37,637 bases of DNA. It comes from a virus. The notes under the pieces were generated by a model that saw only the letters and a program-made list of their open reading frames with translations, did not search any database and was not told the origin of the DNA. Of this stretch, positions 1 through 9,521 are shown one piece after another. The translations under genes were made by a program, and so were the position numbers. The DNA is taken from the IMG/VR virus record IMGVR_UViG_3300022859_000010, positions 1 to 37,637 of that record; one strand, given 5' to 3'. Numbering within the stretch: the first letter of the stretch is position 1; each line of letters opens with the position of its first letter.

Positions 1-2454
1 TGAACCACGACCTTCAGTATTAGCAGTCCAAGCCGAAGAACCATTTGGTCCACCAAAATTATTACCCCAAGTATACATACAACCAGTTGATTGGATAACA
101 CCCCATTTAGAAGTAAAGTTATCGTCTGTTGCACTCATTTGTGTTGTAGTTGGGTCACTTCCTCTTGAACTTGCTTCTGTAGTTCCATAAGCTAATGCAG
201 AAAATTCTTGATAAGTAGGTGGTCTTTTCCCATGAGAAGATAATAGTTCAGCTTGTTCCCACCAAGTATAAGAACCATAAGTTGTTGAACCATTACCACC
301 AAATAAACTTGGTACTTTAGGTGGAGAACTTCCATCTGCTATTGTAACATTATAATAAGATGTTCCATTAGTATGATGGTCAACTCCTGTTAAATAAATA
401 TCTGACCAAAAATGTCCACCAACTAAAGTCATACCTCTTGGGTCTGGACAATTAGGTTTCCATTTTAAATCCCATAATGAATATTCGTTAATTGATGCAG
501 TAGTATCTCCACCTGATGTTCCTGTTGCGTTTCCACCAGGAGCATAATGAAATCCACCTACTTTTCTAGCATTTGCTGATGGTGGACTAACATGGTCTGT
601 AGTTGCTTCTAAAGCACCAGCAGTTGTACACCAAATAGCATAATCTGTTCCAGCTGTAGCTGATGGCATAGTAATAGAAGTTGCTGAAGCTATAGTTTTA
701 ACATCACCATTAACTTCAATGTATAATCCTGTGTTAGTCTCCATTGTGAAAGCACCTGTTTTATCCCAAGCAACAACTGTTGGGTCAATTTTAGAAAATA
801 ATCCATATGCTATACTTCCAGAAGAAGCATCACCCCAAGATATATCAGTTCCATCTGATGTTAATACTTGATCTGCCGTACCTTTAGTTAAAATTGCTGT
901 AGCAGCACTAGCATTACCATAAATAATACTTCCTCTGCTTAATCCATCTAATGTATTTAATTCTGCAGCAGTAGAATCTACAGCAGCAAGTTTAGTAAAG
1001 TCAGCTTGAACTAATCCACTAACACCATCTAATAAATTTAGTTCTGTTGCAGTAGAAGTTACAGCTACATCTTCATTTATTTTAGGTGAAGTTAAAGTTT
1101 TGTTTGTAAGAGTTTCTACTCCAGCTAAAGTTGCAAAACCACTTGTACTTACAGCTACGTTTTCCCATGCACTACCACTATAAATACGCATAATATTTGA
1201 AGTAGTATTATAATAAAGCATACCAGCAGCTAAAGCATCACCATCATTATCTGTAGTTGGATCAGAAGATTTAGAACCTAAATAAACATCATCAAAAGCA
1301 TCAGCAGATGCTGCGGCTTCATTTGCAGAAGTAGCTGCGTTAGTTTCAGATGTACTAGCATTGGAAGCAGAAGTAGAGGCATTAGAAGCAGAAGTTCCAG
1401 CATTAGTTTCAGAAGTTCCAGCATTTGTTTCACTTGTACTTGCGTTACTTGCTGATGTACTTGCATTAGATGCTTGAGTAGTAGCTGTACTTGCAGATGT
1501 TGAAGCATTACTTGCTGATGTAGCAGCATTTGTTTCTGATGTACCTGCATTAGTTTCTGATGTTGCAGCGTTTGTTTCGGATGTACCAGCATTTGTTTCA
1601 GAAGTTGCTGCATTAGTTTCTGATGTTGCAGCATTAGTCTCTGCTGTCTCTGCATTAGTCTCTGCTGTTTCAGCATTTGTTTCAGCTAGTTCGGCAGCTG
1701 TTTGTGCGGTTTCTGCAGCAGTTTGTGCAGTTTCTGCATCAGTTGCTGATGCTGCGGCAGCTGTAGCAGACGTTGCAGCACTATAAGCATCTACTAATAA
1801 TGCAAAATGATCTGTGTCTGTTAAAGTATCTCCAATAACACTATTTGCTATACAAATATAAACATTATTTAATTGACCAGCAGTTGTAGATTTAATTATA
1901 TCTCTCACAACATAAGCTGCTGTGGTTGTTGTTGCGTCTGTACCTTGATATGTTCCAAGTTCTTGTGTAACTGAAAGTTCTCCATCTGCATCAAAAGCTA
2001 AAACTTTACTTGCTCTATCAGTTGCCGAATTTGTAAACTCGGTACTTGTCATAGTGTTAGTTCTTGAAATTTTTAATGATCTATTTGCTTGTTCTTGCAA
2101 TTCTTGTAGTATAGCTAAATTTTTATCAAATGCATTTTCAACACTATCAGCAGTAAATGGATCATTTTCTACTAAATCTAATGCTTGTGTTTGTGTAGTT
2201 GATCTTCTTAAAATAACTGTTTCAGTTGCAGCTGGTATATGACCAGCTTCAAATACTACATTACCACCACTTGATTCTCCAGCACCTGTTACTGTATAAT
2301 GAGTTGTTAAAGTTTTAACAGTTTCAGCACCTGCCGCAGAACGTATAATAACCTGCATATCAGCAATAGTAGATATCTTAAATTGATACGCAAATGTATC
2401 ATTACTGGCATCACCAGAATAACTGTTTTTAATTATTGTTGTAGAAATAGTCAT
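1..2454 (-). CDS. Tail fibre with DGR-variable C-terminus (first 818 residues)
   Basis: This is the receptor-binding fibre. The N-terminal ~130 residues (MTISTTIIKNSYSGD..., ending with VENAFDKNLAILQELQEQ) match the T7 gp17-type fibre domain that attaches to the tail tube. A long Ala/Ser/Thr/Asn heptad-repeat shaft follows at about residues 230-380, then repeats of the TAxELNxLDG type, then a globular C-terminal region with CMYTWGNNFGGPNG near position 1. The frame is still open at base 1 (2454 is a whole number of codons). It continues in frame at base 37637 with GGSWVY... and stops at 37515-37517, giving 858 aa in total. The end looks like the C-type-lectin-like fold used by DGR targets (GSRGVCD near the terminus). 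It lies 13 nt after the giant ejection protein gene in the late operon. Assignment of the fold is inferred from the motif and the DGR context. Confidence 0.93.
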   Translation of the reverse strand, partial: MTISTTIIKNSYSGDASNDTFAYQFKISTIADMQVIIRSAAGAETVKTLTTHYTVTGAGESSGGNVVFEAGHIPAATETVILRRSTTQTQALDLVENDPFTADSVENAFDKNLAILQELQEQANRSLKISRTNTMTSTEFTNSATDRASKVLAFDADGELSVTQELGTYQGTDATTTTAAYVVRDIIKSTTAGQLNNVYICIANSVIGDTLTDTDHFALLVDAYSAATSATAAAASATDAETAQTAAETAQTAAELAETNAETAETNAETAETNAATSETNAATSETNAGTSETNAATSETNAGTSETNAATSASNASTSASTATTQASNASTSASNASTSETNAGTSETNAGTSASNASTSASNASTSETNAATSANEAAASADAFDDVYLGSKSSDPTTDNDGDALAAGMLYYNTTSNIMRIYSGSAWENVAVSTSGFATLAGVETLTNKTLTSPKINEDVAVTSTATELNLLDGVSGLVQADFTKLAAVDSTAAELNTLDGLSRGSIIYGNASAATAILTKGTADQVLTSDGTDISWGDASSGSIAYGLFSKIDPTVVAWDKTGAFTMETNTGLYIEVNGDVKTIASATSITMPSATAGTDYAIWCTTAGALEATTDHVSPPSANARKVGGFHYAPGGNATGTSGGDTTASINEYSLWDLKWKPNCPDPRGMTLVGGHFWSDIYLTGVDHHTNGTSYYNVTIADGSSPPKVPSLFGGNGSTTYGSYTWWEQAELLSSHGKRPPTYQEFSALAYGTTEASSRGSDPTTTQMSATDDNFTSKWGVIQSTGCMYTWGNNFGGPNGSSAWTANTEGRGS
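1312..1752 (-). repeat. Imperfect 21-bp tandem repeats coding the fibre shaft heptads
   Basis: The fibre gene carries about twenty imperfect 7-codon repeats of the pattern SETNAAT / SETNAGT / SASNAST, with related AETNAET and AQTAAET units at the N-terminal side. They encode an Ala-rich trimeric coiled-coil-like shaft. The repetition also creates long spurious ORFs in the other frames of the same strand. Such arrays can expand or contract by recombination and so change shaft length. Confidence 0.85.
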
Positions 2455-2467
2455 TACTTTTTATATA

Positions 2468-5400
2468 TCATTGTTTTTTCATGAAGGGAACATTATAATC
2501 TAATTCTTTCTCAATGTCAGCCATTTTCCTTAAAGCCCTTGTTAAATCATCACCTTCTAAAGTTAATAAATACTGCATAAATTTTGTACCATATGTATAG
2601 TTTAAAGCTGTAGTATATCTTTTCATCCAACCTTTATCTTTAGATAATGCTTCTTCTTGTGATTTAGATAACTTTTTATTAGATAATAAATTTTGAACAG
2701 CTAAATCAGCAACAGCAGAATAATGATTATCCTGTTGTTTTCCTTCTGAAAGTTCTTTCCATACTTGTTCTGTAATACCTTGATTAGATACTTTTAAAAA
2801 CCTTGCTACTGTTTTACCAAATATAGGAACACCTAATGTATCTTCAATTTCTGTAACTATACTATCTAGATTATAAGGATCATAATAACTATCAAATTTA
2901 TAGAACATCATACCACCACTATTATTCCAGAACCATTTACCAAATGCTTTTGATCTTTCCCATTGACCAGCTACACCTGTCATATCTTGTAGTTTTTCTG
3001 GATATACATTTAACCCTGTAAACGGGTCTTTTGGTGCATCACCAAAACCAAATTGAGCCACAGCATTTTTAGCTGCTGCAAAAAAAGGAGAAAAACTTGG
3101 TGTTGATTCATCTAACGCAGGCATAACACCACTCATTAATTCTTGAAAATTATTTTTTAAAGGGTTATCTTCTATTTCTCCATACAATGAATTGTACCCA
3201 TGATATGCAGCTGATCCAAACATTTTTACCATTTCATCTTTAGGAAATTGTAAATATACTACTTTATATAAACTACCATTTGTTGATTTCATTCCAAATT
3301 GAAATTCACCTTGGTCATCTATTACTCCTAAAGGTACTACATAATTACTAGCTAATACATCATTGCCAATTAAATTAAAATACAAATGAGCTGCATGACC
3401 CATAAATCCATATTTAGCAGCTCTATAAATTACTTGTGGTGCTACACCATATGTTAAAAATTTAGCCCACCATGCACCTTGGCCTTGATATCTTTTTGCT
3501 TCTGTTACACTTCTCCATTCTTCTTTAGCTGCATTACCAAATAAAAATATGTTATTATATAAAGTAGCAGCATTACCTTTTCTTAAAAAATTAGGAGAAC
3601 CTGCCCAGTTTCTTATTGCATAATTTATTTGTGAATCTGTCCAATCAATTAAACCTTCATCTCTTAATTTGTTTAAATGTTTAAATGCAGCAATTTTTGT
3701 TGTTCTTTCAAAAACTCTAGATATTCTTTCAGCACTTGTTACTAATTTATAATAAGGGGGTATAACACTTTCATTGCTTAACCATCTATCTGATTGCATA
3801 TCATTTTCAAATTTAGTTATAATAGTATCTCTTAAATGTGGTGCTAATTCTCTTTCAGCTTTAGTTAAATCTTTAATTGATTTTTCTTTATGTGCAAAAC
3901 TAATAACTTTATCTAATGCTGCTTTACTTAATTCTTTCCATTTAGGTATTCTTTTTAATAATATAATACTTCTTAATACTCCATCACCACTCATCCATGA
4001 TGGCATCCCTTCTGTAATACCACCTGCTCTTGATCTATATTTTTCTGTTAATGATATAACTAATCGGTTATTTAACATTTCAACAGCATCTTTATCTTGT
4101 CTTAATTCATCTCGTTTCATTACTTGTCTAAAAGCTGGTGTCCAAGATTTTGCCATTTGTACAACAAAGCTATTTTTTCCACCATGTAATAAATCAAATG
4201 CCGTAGTTTTAGGTAAATTAATAATAGTTCTCATTGTATCTCTAAAAATATTATAAGACCAAAATGTAGGATTTATTTCAGTAAACATTTTACGATATGG
4301 TGCATTTAAACCATACACAAAATTAGTAGCAGCCATGTTATCATATGCATGACTTATCTTATCAAAACCATGTGCTACTTCTTTACCCATATAAGCAGCT
4401 CTTGGTTTACTATTTTCTGTCCATTGAATTAAACTAAACTTACTAATGTCCATTTCTTTATTTGCAGGAATCCATTTTTTATTCATGAAATCCCATTTAG
4501 CTAATTCTACTGTTCTTTCAGTAATAGGTTTGGCTTTTATAAAAGGAAATTTAGCAGTTACTCTTAATTGTTTTCTTTCAAAATTTTCTATATCATTTTT
4601 ATGTTTAATTAAAAATCTATTAATTGTACCTACAACAGAATTTCTTTCTGCTATTTGTAGTAATTGCCAATCTTTAAGTATAGTAGCTTCAAATACATTA
4701 GCTTCTTCTTTAGCTGTGCCATATTTTGTTTTAATAATAAAACCTTGTACCCATGAATCATTTTTCCAACTAGCATATTCTTCAATACGGAATGTTACAA
4801 ATTCTCTATTATTTTTAATAATCTCTAAAGTAGCTGCATCAAATACACCAGACTTTTCTAATTCCTTTATAACATATTTACTTCTGTAATTATAAAATGC
4901 TTCTGCAAGTTGTTTAATTTCTGGTGTCATTTTTTCTTGTAATGCTACCATCTCACCTGCTTTTATAACTTCTATACCTTTAGGATTTAATACATTTGCT
5001 CTTGGCCCATCTGGTTTAGCTATCCATTTATATTTTAAATATGCTGCAAAAATATCTCTATTAATTCCAGAATCTTGCATAGGTTTAAATACTTCTGTCC
5101 ATAAAGCATTTTGTACTCTTTCTATATAAGTATCTTGATATAACAATTTTTCTATTGCTAGTTCTACATTTTCTCTATCTTCTACTTTAAATCTTTTTGA
5201 ACCTTTTTCTTGTGAAATTAATTTAGCAGCTGTTTTACCTAATAAATCACTACCAAATAATTTACCTTCATGTACTTTTTTATAATAATTAAGAATAGTA
5301 AAAAATACACTATCTACATTTCTTCTTATAAAATCATAAGTATCAGAAACTTCTAATTCTTTTTCTGCTTTATTAAATATTTTCATTCTTGTTTCTCTAT

Positions 5401-8400
5401 ATGATTTTACTTGGTCTTTTAAAATATTTGCATTTTTTTGATCTTTAGGTAGATTTAATTCTGTTTGAGTTTCTTCCCATACCTTTAACACCTCTGGTTT
5501 TCTATGCATATAATTCATCCAAGTTCTAAAAGCTATAGGTGCAATTACTTGTGTTTCTTTAGGTCTTAATAAGAATGACATCATAAAATCTGCCATTAAT
5601 TCTGGTGATGAATATCTATAATCTGTAAATTTTTGATCATTTTTTTCATTAAAAGGTTTCCATTTTTGAGTAATTGCTTTTAACTCTACCATTACTTCTG
5701 CTCTACCTACTAAACCTCTTTTAATAACTTCTTTTTGAATAGTTGCTTTTAATATTTCATCTAATTTTTTCTTTTGTGCTGCTGATATGTTTTTACCATC
5801 TAGCTTTCCAGAACCTAATGCTTTTAATATTTCTGGGTGTAACTTGTCTTTCATAGCATCTTTTACAATAGCTTTTTTTAACTCTGAACTTGCTCTGGCA
5901 TAAGCCTCATATACAGCAGGATCAAGAAGTTCTCTTGCTTTAGCATCTGAAAAGATTTTTAATATATCTTTAGGCTCAAAACCTAAACTTTTAATTTCTT
6001 TGTCTGTTCTTTTAAATAATGCTTTAGCTGTTTTTTCTGCTTCATATCTTAATTTAGCCATTTCAGCAGTTGTAAATGGGCCTTCTCCACCTTCTTTACC
6101 AGCCATCCATTCATTCATATATTTTTTTAATGAAGCTAAACGACCTAATACATTACCTCTAGACAAAGTAGCATCTGGAATAAAATCTATATAATGGCCT
6201 AATTCATGGCTCATTGTCATTAAAATAGATTCTAAATTCTTTTTGTAATCTTTGTCTGTAGCATCTATTAAATCTTTGTTTATTTCTATTTTACCTTTTC
6301 CGCCTTCGGAATATTTCATCTTACCTAAAGTTATTCCGCCTCTTATTTGTCTAAATTTTTGAGCAGTAGGAGTATCTCCTTGGGATAATTCAGTAAACAT
6401 TTTAATAAGATCATATAATTCTAATCCCTTAAATACATTAGTATCTTTGTTTAACTTTATATCTTCCCATGATGGTGCTTCTCTACTAGTTCCTTTACTA
6501 GCATATGTTGCATCTGCAAATTCTTTTTCTCCTAAATCAAATTCTTGTTTAAATTTATTAGCTTCGTTATTAACTTTTTGATTAGGTTTATTAGACATTA
6601 ACAAACCTGTCATTTCACCTTTAGAATTTCTAAAAATTAAAACACCAGAATTAGAATATTTTTCACCTGATAAATTATACTTACTATTTACAGTATCGTA
6701 ATGCCCTGTTACTACAGCATCTTTATTATCATTTAATTTTTTTAATGACATATATGCGTGTAAATCAAATGTAAATGGTTTATTATTAATATCAACTACT
6801 AGACTTTCAGATTCAACACCTAGTTTATTATCTCTGTCTATTTTAAATAATAATTTAACTTTATGTTCATTTGTTTGTTTAGGTATAAAATCTTTAATTA
6901 AATCAGTTATATTTTTATCTTGTAATCTAGCAACTGTTTTTTGTATTTTATTTAACTCTGTACCTAAATTTTTATAATGAGTACCTATAAACATCATAAT
7001 ACTATTAGATGATACCATCCCACTTTTATCTGAAACAAATTTTTTATTACTTATATTTTCAAATGCTTGAACATCTTTATGATATGTTGTTTCAAATATT
7101 TTAGCATCTTCTTTTATTAATTCTATTTTTTGTTCATATTCACCTTTAGTTTGTTTTGATTCAAATTCTGTACTGTCTTTAAATATTTCAACTTTTTTAC
7201 TTGGTTTCCATTTTTCTACCAAACTTTCAGCTAGTTTAAATTTTTCACCATTTTCTTTTTCTATTAAATAAATATGTTCTTTACCTTCAAAACCAACTTC
7301 TAAAACTCTACCTTTTTCTTTTCCTATAGCATCTATTTTAACTTCCATACCTGTATAAAATAATGGTTTAGGTATATGGTCAATTCTATTTTCATTATTT
7401 TTTCCAACAGCTTCATTCATTTTTTTAATAATAGCTAATTGCTGTTCTCTATATTCAAATGGCATATCTTTACTTGTATCTAATATGTCTGTTAATACTG
7501 TTGAATCTTTTTCTATATCTTTTAAAATTTCTTTAGGTGATTTTCCTGTTTGATAATAAAGTTTATATAATTTATTAACTCCATCTTTCATGTATTTAGA
7601 TGATGTAGATATTGCAGTTTTTGAACCACTCATACCAGCTTTTAATCCAAATATAACTACTGCTGCATCTATAAAATCTTCTTTTCTAGGGGGTACATAT
7701 TGTTCATCAGTAGCTAATACATTTATTATAGATGGTACTGTAGCTAACGCAGAAATCTCTCCAGATACTTTAGATGTACCTAACAACCAATCTCCAAATG
7801 CAGTTCCTTTTTCTAATACTTTTCCTGCTTTATCTTTAATAGTAGTTGCTAATCCAAATTTATTAATTATAGGCCCAGCTACTTTACCTGCAACTATACC
7901 ACCTACTGCTACACCAGCACCTAAAGCAAAATCTTTACCATAAACTTTAGCTGTTGTTTCACTTAAAACTATATCCCAAAATCCTTCAAAAGTTTCTGCT
8001 TCACTTTGCATATATGTTTCTATTAATGCGTGTCTTAAAGCACCATGTAATGCAAATGCACTACCTGTTATAATTAGAGGACTTACAGGTAAAGTAGCAC
8101 CACCAGTTACAGTTGCTAATACTGCTGCTTTTGCTATACCAACACCTGCACCTACAGCAAAAAAACCTAAATCTTGTCCTATTGATCTAATACCTGCTAA
8201 TCCTCTTTTATCCCATCTTTGTCCATCTGACATAAATTCTTCTACAAGTTTTACTACATCTAATTTTTTACCAGTTTTTTTTTGTTCTTCTAAATCTGAA
8301 TACAATCTGTAAGACATTTCTAATACTGATTGCATACCACCTCTTTCCCAAGAATCTTTTCTTCCTTCACCCATAAGATTATCACCAGCCATAGATATAA

Positions 8401-9520
8401 AATCTGGCATTGCTTTTCCAAATGCAGGTAATTGCATAGATGTTTGTTTAACTTCTTCTCCACTAAACACAGAAGCATGATCTAAATTTTTAACAAGTCT
8501 ATTCTTAATCATTTCTAATTCTTCTGGTTTTATTCCTTTAGGTATTAAATAGTTATCTATTAATAAATTAGCTGTAGCTGCTGTGTTATTTTCATCCATG
8601 CTAATTAAACTTTTAAAACTACTTGCAAAACCTTCTTGCTTGTTTAAATATGCTAAAAATAATGCAGTTTGTGCATCTGGTGTTAGTCCACTTATATCCT
8701 TGTCATCTTTTAATTCTGCAATCCAATAAGGAAATTCTGGAGAATGAATACCATTTTTAGTTAAGATATCTATATAAGCATTTAAACCAGTTTGGACTTG
8801 TTCTTCTGACATTCTAAACATACCAGATTCTCCATTACCCCATGAGTAACTTCTTGATCCCCATGCCTCATTACCAGTTAATGCTTTAGCAAAATGTTTT
8901 AAACTACTATTTAACATAAAACTTGCAGCTTTATAACTTTTCTTTTGAACACCTAATTCATCATACATATGCTGTAATGTATTTATAGTATGTCCAGCAT
9001 ATGAATTTATTAAATCTTCATTTAATGTAAAATCGCTGTAATATTCTTCACTAACAGGAACTCCTCTATTATCATAAATTTTTTTATTAACATCTAAATT
9101 AATGGCATTTCTATTTGCAAATGCTTCTTTATCTAATTGGTCAAAATTATAAGGTACATTATCATTAGATTGTAAATTAGCATTTATATTGTTGTTTAAT
9201 AATTCTTCATATTGAATAATTTTATTATCTCTTTTTTCTTTAGTATTATTATCAACATTTAATGTTGTTTCATGTTCTTTTTCTTGTAATTGAGTAGAGT
9301 TTAAATTTGCATCTAAAGGACTAACTATATCTTGTGTATTTGTATTACCTATTAAACTATTTAATGTTTTTGATTTAGATTTAAAAGGAATACCAAAATG
9401 ATTACTTTGTTCTACTTGGTTATAACCAGCATTAGTTAAAGTTTCTCTTTCCGTATTTAACCAAGAAGCAATTTCTTCTTCCGAATAACCTGCTTTTCTT
9501 AATTCCAATACTGTAGCCAT
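2468..9520 (-). CDS. Giant internal virion (ejection) protein with HELGH metallopeptidase-like motif
   Basis: This 2350-aa protein takes up nearly a fifth of the genome. Its position next to the tail fibre and after the core proteins corresponds to T7 gp16, the large core protein ejected into the host envelope. Residues ~1105-1109 read HELGH within MSHELGHYIDF, the zinc-binding pattern of gluzincin-type peptidases. A Gly/Ala-rich hydrophobic stretch at ~450-495 could insert in a membrane. The C-terminal ~600 residues (RISRVFERTTKIAAFKHL, NWAGSPNF, GNAAKEEWRS) resemble the LPD38-type domain of phage polyvalent ejected proteins. I see no clear lytic transglycosylase domain. Start ATG at 9520 is 1 nt from the upstream gene's stop. 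The ejection role is inferred; the motif is seen directly. Confidence 0.85.
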   Translation of the reverse strand: MATVLELRKAGYSEEEIASWLNTERETLTNAGYNQVEQSNHFGIPFKSKSKTLNSLIGNTNTQDIVSPLDANLNSTQLQEKEHETTLNVDNNTKEKRDNKIIQYEELLNNNINANLQSNDNVPYNFDQLDKEAFANRNAINLDVNKKIYDNRGVPVSEEYYSDFTLNEDLINSYAGHTINTLQHMYDELGVQKKSYKAASFMLNSSLKHFAKALTGNEAWGSRSYSWGNGESGMFRMSEEQVQTGLNAYIDILTKNGIHSPEFPYWIAELKDDKDISGLTPDAQTALFLAYLNKQEGFASSFKSLISMDENNTAATANLLIDNYLIPKGIKPEELEMIKNRLVKNLDHASVFSGEEVKQTSMQLPAFGKAMPDFISMAGDNLMGEGRKDSWERGGMQSVLEMSYRLYSDLEEQKKTGKKLDVVKLVEEFMSDGQRWDKRGLAGIRSIGQDLGFFAVGAGVGIAKAAVLATVTGGATLPVSPLIITGSAFALHGALRHALIETYMQSEAETFEGFWDIVLSETTAKVYGKDFALGAGVAVGGIVAGKVAGPIINKFGLATTIKDKAGKVLEKGTAFGDWLLGTSKVSGEISALATVPSIINVLATDEQYVPPRKEDFIDAAVVIFGLKAGMSGSKTAISTSSKYMKDGVNKLYKLYYQTGKSPKEILKDIEKDSTVLTDILDTSKDMPFEYREQQLAIIKKMNEAVGKNNENRIDHIPKPLFYTGMEVKIDAIGKEKGRVLEVGFEGKEHIYLIEKENGEKFKLAESLVEKWKPSKKVEIFKDSTEFESKQTKGEYEQKIELIKEDAKIFETTYHKDVQAFENISNKKFVSDKSGMVSSNSIMMFIGTHYKNLGTELNKIQKTVARLQDKNITDLIKDFIPKQTNEHKVKLLFKIDRDNKLGVESESLVVDINNKPFTFDLHAYMSLKKLNDNKDAVVTGHYDTVNSKYNLSGEKYSNSGVLIFRNSKGEMTGLLMSNKPNQKVNNEANKFKQEFDLGEKEFADATYASKGTSREAPSWEDIKLNKDTNVFKGLELYDLIKMFTELSQGDTPTAQKFRQIRGGITLGKMKYSEGGKGKIEINKDLIDATDKDYKKNLESILMTMSHELGHYIDFIPDATLSRGNVLGRLASLKKYMNEWMAGKEGGEGPFTTAEMAKLRYEAEKTAKALFKRTDKEIKSLGFEPKDILKIFSDAKARELLDPAVYEAYARASSELKKAIVKDAMKDKLHPEILKALGSGKLDGKNISAAQKKKLDEILKATIQKEVIKRGLVGRAEVMVELKAITQKWKPFNEKNDQKFTDYRYSSPELMADFMMSFLLRPKETQVIAPIAFRTWMNYMHRKPEVLKVWEETQTELNLPKDQKNANILKDQVKSYRETRMKIFNKAEKELEVSDTYDFIRRNVDSVFFTILNYYKKVHEGKLFGSDLLGKTAAKLISQEKGSKRFKVEDRENVELAIEKLLYQDTYIERVQNALWTEVFKPMQDSGINRDIFAAYLKYKWIAKPDGPRANVLNPKGIEVIKAGEMVALQEKMTPEIKQLAEAFYNYRSKYVIKELEKSGVFDAATLEIIKNNREFVTFRIEEYASWKNDSWVQGFIIKTKYGTAKEEANVFEATILKDWQLLQIAERNSVVGTINRFLIKHKNDIENFERKQLRVTAKFPFIKAKPITERTVELAKWDFMNKKWIPANKEMDISKFSLIQWTENSKPRAAYMGKEVAHGFDKISHAYDNMAATNFVYGLNAPYRKMFTEINPTFWSYNIFRDTMRTIINLPKTTAFDLLHGGKNSFVVQMAKSWTPAFRQVMKRDELRQDKDAVEMLNNRLVISLTEKYRSRAGGITEGMPSWMSGDGVLRSIILLKRIPKWKELSKAALDKVISFAHKEKSIKDLTKAERELAPHLRDTIITKFENDMQSDRWLSNESVIPPYYKLVTSAERISRVFERTTKIAAFKHLNKLRDEGLIDWTDSQINYAIRNWAGSPNFLRKGNAATLYNNIFLFGNAAKEEWRSVTEAKRYQGQGAWWAKFLTYGVAPQVIYRAAKYGFMGHAAHLYFNLIGNDVLASNYVVPLGVIDDQGEFQFGMKSTNGSLYKVVYLQFPKDEMVKMFGSAAYHGYNSLYGEIEDNPLKNNFQELMSGVMPALDESTPSFSPFFAAAKNAVAQFGFGDAPKDPFTGLNVYPEKLQDMTGVAGQWERSKAFGKWFWNNSGGMMFYKFDSYYDPYNLDSIVTEIEDTLGVPIFGKTVARFLKVSNQGITEQVWKELSEGKQQDNHYSAVADLAVQNLLSNKKLSKSQEEALSKDKGWMKRYTTALNYTYGTKFMQYLLTLEGDDLTRALRKMADIEKELDYNVPFMKKQ

Positions 9521-9521
9521 A

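Noticed and set aside
1278-1676. 132-aa Gln/Leu-rich ORF on the minus strand
   Set aside because: It is a shifted frame of the heptad-repeat part of the fibre gene; low complexity follows from the 21-bp repeats.
1312-1752. Regular repeats considered as a CRISPR array
   Set aside because: Units are contiguous 21-bp coding repeats without spacers, inside an open fibre frame; no cas genes are present.
3774-4889. Plus-strand ORFs of 147-160 aa within the ejection-protein gene (similarly at 7590-7943, 20817-21080)
   Set aside because: They are antisense shadows of well-supported minus-strand genes, without ribosome sites or recognisable sequence.
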